A stretch of 64,000 nucleotides of DNA. It comes from Leishmania donovani (taxonomy: Eukaryota; Euglenozoa; Kinetoplastea; Trypanosomatida; Trypanosomatidae). Below are positions 20,201-30,501 of this stretch, piece after piece. The stretch's first letter is position 1, and each line of letters opens with the position of its first letter. Location: assembly GCF_000227135.1 (NCBI RefSeq), contig NC_018259.1, positions 1,258,619 to 1,322,618 of the forward strand, in the 5' to 3' direction. The notes beneath the pieces are model-generated. The model saw nothing but the letters and a program-made list of their open reading frames with translations, searched no databases and had not been told where the DNA came from. Position numbers and translations under genes: made by a program.

Positions 20201-21164
20201 CTTCGCGTACGGCCATCCGCACTCGAGCGGCATGTCTGCGCTGTCGTCCACCAGTGCCGCCGCAGTGATGTCTGGCGCGTCGACGGCGACGGCACAGCAG
20301 CTCACTTCCCTCGCCTTCCTCGGTGTGCCACGTGCAGAGGCGCAGTGCTGGGGGCCGTCCTTGAGGAGTGCCATCTACCGGTGGCCTCGTCTGCGCTCCA
20401 CCATAGTGGACGGACCTCTTGTTGCCTCGGCCGCCTCCGCTGATGACGCTGTCCTTGACGGGGACGCCGGCGCGACGCGCGAGGTCCCTGCAGTTGTGGA
20501 CGACGAGTTCACCGCAGCGGCGGCGGCGGCAGGTCGCAGTGACCGCTTTTCTCTGGACTCGAGCGTTGTTCTTCGGGCCGGGACCCCATCAGTACATCCG
20601 ACTCAAGACCTTCCCAGAGCGGAGGATAGGAAGGCAGCGGCTGAGGTCTCTTCGGTGGCCCGGGTATCAGTGGAGGAGGTTGTGCCTTACCTTCGCCGGC
20701 ACCTCTTGCTTCGTCGCGGGCTGTATGACTGGGCGACAAGCACAGCAGCCGCGGCGGTCGACATCTCGCCACCGCCCGTCGTGGAGGACGGCCAGGCCGC
20801 GTCAAAGACTTTGAAGACAGCCGTAGCAAAGACGACGATGACGGCGTCGGCCACGGAGACGGAGGGGGCTCACCACTGGTCCACGGCCCACAGCGACCTT
20901 CTTCGGCACTGGGACGCGCGATGGGCTCAATACAGCGGCAAGACAGCGGGGTCACCCTCGGCTTTCGTAGGGCCGACAGAGCCAGCGGAGTTCAAGCAGA
21001 TGCTGAAGCAAGTGGACCCGCACCGTACATGCGCGTGGAGCAGTGAGTTGCTGAGCCGCGAGAACCCGCTCATGCACCCTGTGACTTACGACTGGACGCA
21101 AGGCGACCCTGTCAAGCTTAAGCCTCCAGCTAGAGAGGAGGACCACAGCAGTAGTAGTCGCTGA
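17244..21164 (+). CDS. Large coiled-coil protein, function unknown
   Basis: 1306 residues from the ATG in CATAATGTCGGAG; upstream frame is leader sequence that includes the CA repeat. Two coiled-coil segments are visible: about residues 166-234 (AYEKVRMTEARMAALVEEA and following) and about 311-409 (LERTEDQLRDLRAQYDRLQ, then ARLSILHEHNIALAADVQLF and LQRAERLQRDLQVARG). The second half is a mixed globular region (for example FMSLQEYVGLFVLVVWLNRP near residue 670) with Ala/Ser-rich linkers. The C-terminus is conserved-looking, with motifs such as DPHRTCAWSSELLSRENPLM, and ends in a Ser run. No enzymatic motif, membrane segment or signal peptide is seen. A cytoskeletal or flagellar structural role is possible; I do not recognise the family. 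Confidence 0.87.
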   Translation: MSEVLLKQLKQVLAPWESLPDKDKLDEGSGAASSMWAMPPPAAPNCASSTSSVPPQFAPVTKCTSVGWPSEEAAAAYVAHSRTATTKLELARAALALFSSNAGVYRPFLVKLLRFLFDHVDELREEQGQLRMEWWMWQQGSGSSTSKAADGDGGGDGLVVITPEERNAVAAAYEKVRMTEARMAALVEEAAVQRDHFKSQMGMQKRHQHHLEDLLCHQIELTQTLLDHRLHQDLISGKQSTAVTAVAAVTHILQDSRGVACAGLGDGGDDHGRGTREGSTSARLAAVTPRDISGLECSHASIRPPERRDAAYVQRLISRAEKELLLERTEDQLRDLRAQYDRLQNKVQSLLKLNSRYARQSVELSARLSILHEHNIALAADVQLFQRDYIRALQRAERLQRDLQVARGIALTMLHVQFGRQLSVGEEGSEDKRRASKEDNIALWQAGAAAASRLSAPGKGGETRMRYAFETAEPLAPAAATAVTGLGETAPALGDKDTRGEEAQEMLDTENHAQESLHLAPCEGLRSQLQKLLTVSDPQNASIKASLLQNLHLSGDANLQGSCGDSSGFLFSSSGAQGWLSPASVPQWAPPYGLRPDVPLQLRSRSSVPLLHLHPVVAEVLVHELLSQRQELLWYSKQQQEERQAPLRMAEGRAWDNRGSRKASATTATTMFMSLQEYVGLFVLVVWLNRPDYYTYLLPPATQLTTVEDARARRGSRNGVVRNTASPSASATDAGDFPQPQDLGMVPTSLWDLRHVLHSVRLADDMEQLPAEGLQLTYALDTASLQLVVGPLTYAYGLTSRGALCDVLFDLLRAERFVFVELCRAVEAAILAKQEEEQERWAEARRQESQIHIARSKDPQLHPANPAAAAPPPPKSGPQSSTPLRGCIPVVQVARILLAMYPGYSATIMGQLIQTAVNDGTNVAENPAYLFYEVLLPSRMLPGPTTASMSIDPSMAVGTSFASLFYTAICDDALESMQVVEDSVRGFAYGHPHSSGMSALSSTSAAAVMSGASTATAQQLTSLAFLGVPRAEAQCWGPSLRSAIYRWPRLRSTIVDGPLVASAASADDAVLDGDAGATREVPAVVDDEFTAAAAAAGRSDRFSLDSSVVLRAGTPSVHPTQDLPRAEDRKAAAEVSSVARVSVEEVVPYLRRHLLLRRGLYDWATSTAAAAVDISPPPVVEDGQAASKTLKTAVAKTTMTASATETEGAHHWSTAHSDLLRHWDARWAQYSGKTAGSPSAFVGPTEPAEFKQMLKQVDPHRTCAWSSELLSRENPLMHPVTYDWTQGDPVKLKPPAREEDHSSSSR

Positions 21165-21244
21165 TCTGGTAAGAGCAAGAAGCCAAAGGGGGATCGGAGA
21201 CAGTCGACGGTGAGTCGGTGACTCCCCTCGACCGCCTGCTGTGC

Positions 21245-21270
21245 CACACACACACACACACACGCACACA
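21245..21270. repeat. (CA)n microsatellite
   Basis: CA run with one CG interruption, about 80 bases after the stop codon of the coiled-coil gene. Confidence 0.88.
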
Positions 21271-21798
21271 ATCCTGAGAGGTGCTTGTTTGTCAACTTTT
21301 TTCATGTGTTGTGCTGTGCTACTCGTCTCGCGTGAGAGGCGGTGCGAGGGGTGGGGGGTGGAGATGTACATTATACATGCTCGGTGCCCCTCATGTTTTA
21401 TGGGTGCCCTTTTAGAAGCCACTGGAGTGCAGCTGTTCTGCTCTCCGCGTCTTTTCTTGTACAGCGTTTCCTTTCGCAACGCCCCGTCTCCATGTCTCTT
21501 TTTCCTTCTTCCGCTTCACGACTTGCCTCCTCCTCAAGGCGGCGCTTCTCGCGCACTCGCGCCGGCAGACGCGGGTGCCTCTACTCGCCTTTGCTCCACA
21601 TGCGTGTGTGGTGTCTTCGAGCACGAGGACTCTCTGCCTCTTTCTTTCTCTTGCTCAGCCACATCCACACGCACTTGATGCATCACGGAGATGCGCGCGA
21701 CGCAGCGGCGATAGCGAGACAGTCGATGCCAACGGGCTTATGTAGCACCACCACCGAGACGTGACTCGTCCTCACCTAATCCACCCTTCGTCTTGGGC

Positions 21799-21837
21799 TT
21801 TTCTTGTCCTCTGCCTTCTCCCTCCCCCCATCAACAG
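21799..21837 (+). promoter_or_regulatory. Predicted spliced-leader acceptor for IFT22
   Basis: A long C/T tract (TTTTCTTGTCCTCTGCCTTC and following) runs to the first AG at 21836-21837, leaving a 5' UTR of about 190 bases before the ATG at 22029. Confidence 0.55.
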
Positions 21838-22028
21838 CGAATCCGCGATACAATCTGTAACGCAGGCGATCACGCGTCCGCCTCTGCAGCAGCACACGCA
21901 CAAGGGCATTGACCACTGGAGGCAGAGCACTTCTTCCACATCAGACGTGTGCTTCCCTCGGCGTGCCTTTCTACCATTTGTTGGCTCCCCTTTGCTCCGC
22001 CGCTACAGCGCATCCCCCCACACTCACC

Positions 22029-22685
22029 ATGGCAGAGGAGAAGATCAAGATCATCGTCGTTGGCCCGGTCAAGAGCGGCAAGACGACCATCACGAACTTT
22101 CTGAGCGGCACGCGCGAGACGGCAACGAGCAAGTACTACGAGACGAACCCGCTCCGCATTGTGGAGACGGAGATCGAGCTCGACTCCATGAACCTCACCG
22201 ATCGCCGAGTTGTCTTCTCCGGTGGCGACGCCAAGACGAAGCGGGTATTGGTGCAAATTTGGGACCTCAGCGGCAACAGCAAGCACCAGGCGGGCTGGCC
22301 GGCCGTTGCGAACGGGGCCGATGGCATCATCTTTGTCTTCGACCCGGCGCTGAGGAACGGCGAGAAGGAGCTGTCGCTGTGGCACAAGACGTTCGCCGTG
22401 AACCAGTCGGAGCTGGACGCGCTTGGCAACTTTGCCGTCCGGGTCCCTGACAAGCACTGTCTCGTCTTTGCCCATCACTCGACGCCCCCGAACAACGTAG
22501 CAGGCGAGGGATTGCCTTCCATGCCGAAGGGCCTAGAGAAAATCAAGGTGCTGGAGACGTCGCTCGACTACCACAGCGACAACTTCAAGGCGGCCTTTGA
22601 CAAGCTGATTGAGTCCATCGTTGTCGCCCGGATGGAGGCGGAGGAGGATGAGGTCCTTCAACGCGAAGGGCGCATGCACTTCTAG
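22029..22685 (+). CDS. IFT22: Intraflagellar transport protein 22 (RABL5-type small GTPase-like)
   Basis: 218 residues from the ATG in CACCATGGCAG. A P-loop is present at residues 12-19 (GPVKSGKT), after a beta strand KIKIIVVG. The second region reads VLVQIWDLSGN, where Ras-like proteins have WDTAGQ, so the usual catalytic Gln is absent. The GWPAVANGADGIIFVFDP stretch closely matches RABL5/IFT22. The guanine-specificity motif NKxD is replaced by FAHHS, as in other IFT22 proteins. IFT22 is a component of the IFT-B complex that carries cargo along the flagellum, and in trypanosomes it is known to be needed for flagellum maintenance. Length is typical for the family. The next gene does not start for 7.8 kb. 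Confidence 0.93.
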   Translation: MAEEKIKIIVVGPVKSGKTTITNFLSGTRETATSKYYETNPLRIVETEIELDSMNLTDRRVVFSGGDAKTKRVLVQIWDLSGNSKHQAGWPAVANGADGIIFVFDPALRNGEKELSLWHKTFAVNQSELDALGNFAVRVPDKHCLVFAHHSTPPNNVAGEGLPSMPKGLEKIKVLETSLDYHSDNFKAAFDKLIESIVVARMEAEEDEVLQREGRMHF

Positions 22686-23993
22686 GCCACGATGCCGGCC
22701 TACAAGGAAGCACATAGAGCTGCCGTGGCTCTGCAGTCTTTCATCCCTTTTCATTCGCTGGGTCGGCAACACTCGCGTTTCCAATGTGCGAACAAACATG
22801 CGTAGGCGCACGTGTGCGTGCTTGCGCGTCGGCGTGCTTCGCTGTGTCTTTGATGTGCGTGTGATGTGCACGGTGAACCAGCGGCGATGATGTACAGCTT
22901 CCCCAGCGACGCAGACGCCCACCTCTTTCTGTCTATCGGTGACTTCTCCGTCTCAAGTCGTGTTTTGTCTCGGAGTGCGCCCGTGCTTGGCCGCTTTTTC
23001 TTGTTTTCCCTCCTTGTTGTTCCGGTTATTGCGCTCTCGTTGCGTCGCTGCCTCGCTCGCTGATGGCCCTCCTCAGGCCCTTCTCTTACCTGTCTCTTTT
23101 CGGTGTCAGTCTCCGTCTTTTGCGCCCGCGGCGGCACCAATGAAGCGCACATCATGCGGAGCAACACCTGGGGATACAGCGGAAAGGCAAAGGACCTTTG
23201 GAACCTATTCCCCGGCCAAGCAGACTGAAGGCTCCTTCCCTTTCGAATGGAAGACAGCGTGCCTCGAGCATTCCGACCTCAGCAGCAACCGCACAATATT
23301 GACACGCAACACCAACCGCAAGAGTATCAAAGGCTTCGCGGCCGCGCGCTTTTTCTTTTCGTGCGCGTCAGTCAGTTTTACTGTTTATCCTCTCCCTTCC
23401 CTACAGGGTTCGCATGCGCAACGGACTGTTTCGCGCTCTTCCCACCGCCGCTCTTCTCTTCTTCTCTCACCTTAACCCGGTGACAGCATGAACTGAGCGA
23501 TATCAATGCCGGTGGAGCGCCGCACAGCTCCGCCCTCTACGGCTCTACGTATCGTGTCGTTGCTCTACAATCTTGATTGATTCGCACTCATCTCCGTCAC
23601 TCTGTATTCCTCTCTCCCGTCTATCTCTCTTCTTTTTCTTTCGGTAATCGCGGTACTTCTCTCGCACGTGACGCCTGCCCTTTCCCACATCCGTGGATTT
23701 TGGCGACATCACCGCTGCCGCCGCTGCCAACATTGCGCGCACATCCCACATGCGCGCACGTGACGAAGTGGTTCATAAACAGGAACAACAACAACAAAAA
23801 TAAAGAAAACGGAACAAGCGAGCAAAGGAACACGCAAGGCAAGCACGAAACACACGCGAACCCGTTGCAGCAGAAGCAATTGCGAAGAAGAACAACCACA
23901 AAAAAAAGAAGAACTCTGCGTCTTCTCCTTCCCTTTCTCCCCCCTCAAAGAAGGAAGGAGCAACTTGACGCAAACGGCTGCACCGGCTCACTG

Positions 23994-24029
23994 ACACACA
24001 CACACACACACGTACACACACACGTACAC
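23994..24029. repeat. (CA)n / (CACGTA) microsatellite
   Basis: CA run broken by two CGTA interruptions, inside the 7.8 kb non-coding stretch. Confidence 0.85.
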
Positions 24030-26703
24030 CTGCACGTTGCCGCGGCGCGGGGTCGCACACGAGGAGTGGTAGACGCATCCATCTCATCAGCACTGCGTCT
24101 GTTTTCCCCCGCTTCATCCCCCTGCTCACTCTTCGCCACTCTTCGCCTCGCTTTCGAGTCTCTGGTGCACTTCTGAGTGGGCTTTCGCGTAGCTCAGCGT
24201 CTTCCGAGAGCATCTGAGCTTGCTGCTTCTTTTTTTCTTCGTATTTCTGTTCAGTCCCGCCCCCCACTCCCGCTTCCTCCCTGCTGCTCCTGTTGCCCTT
24301 TTTACTGTTTGTTGCTGTGTGTGTGCAATCTGCCCGTGTATTGGATTCCTTTCGTTTCCTTTACGGTAAAGCGTTTTGTGGTGTCTCATTTCCTTTTTTT
24401 TACGGTTTCTTCTCCCCCTTGTTTTCTTTCTTTTCTTGTTCTTTGTGGTCGATCTCTCCTCTCGCTCCTCTGCCCCTTCCGTGTCGCTCCTGTCCTGTCC
24501 GTCCATCGTGCAGCGCCGTCTCTCCGGGAGTTTTCTTTGTTTTCCCCCTTTTCTATCTCTACACCTTTCCCGTTGTGGCTTCTGTCTTTTTCTTTCGCTC
24601 TTGTGTTTGTGCCTGTGTGTGTGTGTGTGTGATTTGCTTTCCTCTCCCTCACGCTCAACAACAAACAGAAACAAACTCACTTCTCTCCTCTCCTTTCTTT
24701 TGTGTTGTTCTTCAAAAAAAAAGTTTATTTTCTTTCTCGCTTCTCTCTCGCTACTTGGATTTCCCCCCCTCCCCTACGTGTGTTCTTTCCCTCCCTCCTT
24801 TTCTTTTTTTTTCGGGTCTTCTCTCTTCGTCCTGTTCAGTGTTCTCTCAACACGATACGTGAGCTTCTCTGTCTTTACGCTGTTTTCTGATTTTACTCGT
24901 GCTTTTTGACGGCTTGTGGCTCTTTCAGTTGGGGAGAACGTACCTCGCTGAAGGCGTGCGTGGTTTTTGTGTGTGTGTGTCTCCCTCTCTATGCCTCTGT
25001 GTGTGTCTGAGTCTGTGCTTCATCGACAACCTTCTTGCTTCCTCTCTCCTGTAGCTCTTTCGTTTTTCTTTTCAGCCTGTCTTCTTTATTGGTGTCTGCT
25101 CTCTAGTTCCTGTCTTATCTCTCAGCCATCTTTTTGTTTACAGCTGTTGTAGTCATATATATATCTTCCACCCTCCCTCCCCCTCCCCCAGGTTTTGTTT
25201 TACCTCCTGTTATATTTCTTTCCTGCACCTTCCCCCTCCCCCGACTTTCTTTTGTTTGTTGGCTAACTCGTCTTCTTGTTCTGCTCTTTTTTTATTTTTC
25301 GCGCCCCACCCCCTCTTCCTTCGCTCTCCTCCGTCGGTCTGCACGTCTGTGTGGGCCTGCGTCTCTTTCTGTCTTTGTCTGTCGCAGGCTCACGCCTCCC
25401 CTTCTTGTTGACCAACGACAACAGGACTTGCTTCGCTTCCTTCTCTGTTTCTCGGGGCCACTACCGCTGATAGGATTTCGAATAACACCATCTCTCTATC
25501 TATATATATCTATATATATTCTGCTTGTCTTTACGTCTTGGGTTTCACCTTGGTTTTATTTCCTTTGTTTTCATCCTTTTTTTCCTGCGCTCCGCTCCCC
25601 TCCCTCCCTCCCTCCCTAACACACTCGGCATCATCTCCTTGTTTGTTTCTGCATCTGCTTCGACGCCTTCCTCTCACTCTCTGCTCTGCCGCTGCCCGCC
25701 GCCTCCCTGCCAGCTTACCTGCTCACAGAAGAACGAGGAAGCGCAACACAGGTTTTCCTTTTCCTCTTTTTCCACCTCTACGCCGAAGAAGTGTGTCGTG
25801 CTAGGACTGAGCACACGCGCGCACACACACAAGAAAGAAAGAGTTTCACCGAAGGCAGACGCGAAACCACAATTGCGCGTGAGAGTACTTATTCGCGTAA
25901 ACCTCTCACTCGCAGTTGTGCGGCTGTGTACCCGTGTGGCTTGCCACTTCTACGGCCTTTTTCCCGTCGTTGTCGTTTTCGTTGCTGCTTTTCTTGCGCG
26001 GTTTCCAAGAGGACAACCGCCACGCAAATTGGAAACAGCCAACAGCAGGGCACGGCGGCAAGGGGAGCCAAAAAAAAAGAGAGAGGCAGAAACGCGAAGG
26101 AAGACGTGGCCAAAGAGAAAGAGAGAGAGAGACGCATATTGGGCGCTGACATTTTACTTCTCTTTCGGGAGGCGCTTCTTCGACACGCAGGGAACACATC
26201 GGGTGCTACAGCAGAGCGTCCGGGCCGGCAACTGGAGAAGTGTAGCGCATACCACACGCTGGCTGTACCCGATAAAAGAGGAACAAAAAAAGGCGTTTAG
26301 CCGACAGAGCAGTTAGGGCGCAGGTAGACGAGGTTTGTTACCAGCAGGAAACAAAGGAAAAAAAAAAAGGCTGTGTGTCAAGGCGCATGGCAGAGTAAAG
26401 GAAAAAGAAAAGGTAGAGCTCACACAGTGCAGTGAACGCGCATACGGGCAAGCTCGATTTGTGGTAGCGATCGACGAGGGTCTCGCAGGAGCAAAACACA
26501 CTCACACACAAATAGCTCAGAGCACCGAGTTCGTGTTCCCAGAGGACCTCTACCTTCCTTGTGCTTTTCTCTGCTGTTGCCAAGCCCTGCCGTACGTGTG
26601 GCGCCTGTCTCTCTTTTTGTTTTCCAGTGTTCTCCTCGCACTCTCTATCTCTCTAGAGCGTTTCTTCTTCAGCGCGTTTCTTGCAAGGTAAGCGGCCCCG
26701 CAC

Positions 26704-26727
26704 TGTGTGTGTGTGTGTGTGTGTGTG
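26704..26727. repeat. (GT)n microsatellite
   Basis: Uninterrupted TG/GT run inside the 7.8 kb non-coding stretch. Confidence 0.88.
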
Positions 26728-29700
26728 CGTCTGTTTACTTTCTGTTTTTCTGTGTGATTTGCATCGGCAAGCGCCAGCCGATTGTACGAAGACGCCAACA
26801 GGCATATTGGTGTACGTACGGTTCGCACACGACCCTACTCTCTACTCGCACGCGTGGACGAGTAAGCAAGGAAGAACGAAAAACAACAGCCAAAAGGGAG
26901 AGGCGGGCAAGAGTGGTGGAAAGCGGAAGCGACACAGCAGACGCGCGTGGGGTTGCACAAGAGCAATCCGTCTTTACTATTTTTTCTCCGTGCGCCCGCC
27001 ATCCGTCCATCTCTCTGTCTCTCGCTGTAACTTCAACGGGTGTGAGCTCGCATTTGCCTGCGGATCTTTCCCAAGGCAAGAAGAGAGCGCTGAAGACGCC
27101 GAGGGCGACACCCCAAGGGACCAGTTGGTGAAAGAGAGGTCGATACAAGCAGAGAAGCCAGGCGATCAACTCCACAGTCAATACAGTGCAGGTACTCTCT
27201 ACCTTCGACACACACACACACAAACACAAACACAAACACACATACGCACGCACATCGTGCAAACGAGGTGGGTGAGCTGTCAACGCACACCTCGGCACAG
27301 GGAATCCACTAAAGATAAGAAAAAGCGAAAAAGGTCAACAGGAAGGAGCAAGAATACGTGCGAAACGCGAGGTGATTCAAATACTTCAAGCCGAAATCCG
27401 TCCTCCTGTTATTGGCCTTTTCTCTCTTTTTTGAGTGTTGTCGTGCTGCGAAGTGCCCGTGTTGCTCGAAGTATCTGAGGAACGAGAGAAAAAGGTGTGT
27501 GCGTGCGTTCTTGTGTGTCTGCTGTTGATTGGCTGCTGTGCTGGCGTGAAAACGAGGGAGAGAGTCTCTGATTGTGGGAGTGATACCCGATAAAGCTGAC
27601 GAACTTCGAAGTTGAAGAGAGCCGACGCGGCGACATCCGAGAAGTGCGAAAAGGTTCAACCATCGAAAAGTGATCAGCAACGAAAACAAGAAGAGAGGCA
27701 GAAGACACGGCAAACAAACACACACACACACACACACAACTAAAAGACGTAGTAGTGGTAGAAGCATTGTGATTTTCTTTTCATGTGTGCGCGTTCTTTC
27801 CTTCCTTTTCTTTCTCTTTCAACAGTACTTCGGTAAGAAGAAAACCGAAGGCAAACCAAGTGCACGTGCACCGTAAACACATACACACAAAGACGGTGCG
27901 TGAAGTACAGATACGATATTTTGCGCTTGTGTCCGTGTCTGTGTGTGGTTGTGTGTTTGTGCCTCTGCGTCGCTTTCTTCCGTTCTCTTTGGATTGGTTT
28001 CCATTTTTGACCTGCTTTGTGTCCTCGCAATCGAATCCCTCCCCTCCCCCTTCACCCTTTCCATTTACGCATCCACACCCATACACATCTCTCTCCCTTT
28101 CCTCCTTTTTTTTGCTCATTTCCTTTTTTTGTTCTTTCTTACGTCCTTCACAGACAAGGCACTCTTCCGGGTCCTTTCCCCACTTCCTTCTCTGTTACTT
28201 CTTTTTCTTCCTGTTTTCTTGTCGACCCTCACTACCTTTCGTAACTGGCGACGACCGCCTCTGACCGCCAGGATCATCACTACCAATACTACTATTAGTA
28301 CGACTGCCGTTTCTATTACTAGCAGAATAACATACCCAGCGCCACACACACACACACACACAAACGCATACGCAAGCAAACAACAACAAAATTTTTTCCT
28401 CTGACCTTTTTTATTTCTATTTTCGTGCCACATCATCAATAAAATCCATCATACAGCATCACAGGCCGACACTGCAACGAAGCACTGCTGCGACGACGAC
28501 GACTACTGCCTCCTTCACCTTTTCGTTTTCTTTTTGGTGTTTATATCTCCTCTCTTCTTCTTTTCGTCGTTTCTCGTTGCTTTTCTGTTGTTGTTTGCCA
28601 TCACGGCACACCACCACGCTGTTTTATATCTCTTCCTATTGCTCTATCTTTCTGTTTGACCCAGCTTTTCAGCCTTTTTTTTTCTCTTGCTTTTGTGCGT
28701 GTGTGTGTGTGTGTTAGACCGTTTTTCTCACTAGCCTGTACTGCACAACCACGGCCTTCCGTGCCTTTTTATTTGTATTGCCCATCTCTCGCCGTCTTCT
28801 CTTTTGGTCTGCCAGTCTTTGAGCGCGTGTGTGTGCATCCCCATCCCCTCCCTCCCGTTCTCAGCAGGGTGTACATGCAATCCTGCGTCTCTGTGTGCTA
28901 CTCTCTCTTTCTCTCGCACCTAAAACGCTTTTCCTCCCTCTTTCCGTGCCTCCGTTGACGCGGCCTCTCTTTTCTCCACTGTCCTGTTTTTTTTTTTGTT
29001 TTCACATCACAGTTGGTGGAGCGCCGGCGCATTCTTGAGGGTCATCGAGCGAGCGAATAGCAGGAAACGAGACAAAAGGTAGCACATACGTACATATACT
29101 GATTACAAGGACAAGGAGGTGTTTCGCACCGAAAGGGAACAGAAGCGGAAAGGACCACCTCGAAGCGTGTGCTCTTTCTGTTTACTCCTCTTTTTTCCCC
29201 ATCTTTGCTGCTTGAATTTTTCTTCTTCAGGTTAACTAGGTGTGGCCGCTGCGAGTGCATCGGCACCTCATTCTTGTGCGTGTGTTTTTCTGTGTCTGCC
29301 TGTTTGCCTGCACCTTCGCACAGCGTTGCTCTTCTGGCCTCTCTTGACTTCGCGCCACCTTCCTTTTCTTTTTTACCAGCTCACTTTCTCGCCTTGTGAC
29401 TCTCTGCACGCGTGCGTGTGTGCGTGTGTACGGGGAGCGCCTCTGTGTCTGAGAGTGACGGTATTGTGGGATTGCTCAGTGCCTGGGCGACGTGCATTGC
29501 GTCCAGCCCGTCTGCACCGCTCACACTGTGAAGACCAAACAATAAACGCATTCTTTCTAAGGCGCTGCTTCAACATCCGTCGCCAGCACATCAGGCAGCC
29601 GCTAGGAGACAAATCGAAAAGGAGGCTACACCCCCCCTTCTCCTTTTCCAGTGGACGACCACGTCTCCTTTTCTCTCCATATATATATATATATTTCTTT

Positions 29701-30196
29701 TTCTTACGCTGTTCTCTTGCTTGTCTTTTCCCTTCTCTCCATCCCGAGCAGCGGCCGCCCCGACAGAGATTCTTTCCTTTCTCACGTGTTTGTCTCTGGT
29801 CTTCCCTTTCTATTAGCGTAGCGCATTTCGTGGTTTGATCTGTACTTCGCTGTTCACGCTTGCCATTCGCTCGGCTTTGACGTGCACATAGTGCGGGTGG
29901 AGGTGGTTGTGGTGGCTTGGCCGCGTCTTCTCTCTTTTTTTTTTGCTCGTTCTTGTTGTTGTTCTCGTTTTGGTTGCGCTTGAATCGTCCGTGTTGCGGT
30001 GCGTCGGAGGCTGGCGAGAGCACGCTTGCCCTTCGTTGTCCCCTCCCTTTTTTTATCGGGAGTTTTTTTTTCGCTCCTTTTCATTTGCTATTCTGTGTCT
30101 GCGCTTGCCTGCTTGCTTGTCATCTCGCTGCCTCCCTTCCTCTGCATCTCTCTGCGTGTGTGCTTCGTGTTTCCGCCCACTCGACAAGTTCCGTTG

Positions 30197-30240
30197 ATTC
30201 CCTTTTCTTCTGCTGCCATTTGTGTGCGCTTACGCTGCAG
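30197..30240 (+). promoter_or_regulatory. Predicted spliced-leader acceptor of the 627-residue gene
   Basis: The pyrimidine tract ATTCCCTTTTCTTCTGCTGCC leads to the first AG at 30239-30240, giving a 5' UTR of about 260 bases. If it is used, nearly all of the upstream 7.5 kb belongs to the 3' UTR of IFT22, to removed spacer, or to unknown transcripts. Confidence 0.5.
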
Positions 30241-30501
30241 ACCCACCCGGGAGGTGCCTTGTGTGCCGTGCGAAGGCAGCTCACTGTCAGCAGAGAGGAC
30301 AAGCCGCGCCCCGTATTCAACGATACACGCGACAAGCTAACCGTAAACAGGAGATTTCGCGTGCTCGCACAAGAACCGAGAAGACTGCTGATCAGAGGGA
30401 GGCGTGGACGCAAAGGCAGCACTACACCACACCGCACCAAAGGCGACGTTATCAGGTGAGAGCCCGCCTTGCCTTTTGGTGACTTCCAGCTTTGTGAGGC
30501 C

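Larger units (their letters stand above)
21165..22028 (+). other. Intergenic region
   Basis: Contains a CA microsatellite (21245-21270) and pyrimidine-rich UTR sequence. The 3' end carries the splice signal of the IFT22 gene. No gene is supported. Confidence 0.55.
22686..30501 (+). other. Very long non-coding stretch (7.8 kb) between IFT22 and the 627-residue gene
   Basis: No convincing gene is seen in 7.8 kb, far more than the usual 1-2 kb spacing in this window. By eye the + strand alternates between pyrimidine-rich blocks (about 23570-23720, 24180-25720, 27940-28240, 28500-29030) and purine-rich ones (about 25720-26530, 26860-27180, 27300-27400, 27640-27740). Microsatellites occur at 23994-24029 (CA), 26704-26727 (GT), 27211-27244 (CA with CAAACA), 27719-27738 and 28342-28362 (CA). 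Short TA runs occur near 25155, 25497-25525 and 29675-29692. Open frames here only translate low-complexity Ser/Phe/Leu or Arg/Lys sequence. A 112-codon frame at 23140-23475 is the best small candidate but is weak. Confidence 0.6.

Noticed and set aside
25525..26316. 263-codon + frame in the 7.8 kb spacer
   Set aside because: Begins in a T-rich tract and ends in a purine-rich one; composition simply follows local base skew.
27640..27670. GGTTCAACC motif resembling a tRNA B box
   Set aside because: No A box, acceptor stem or anticodon arm can be folded around it.
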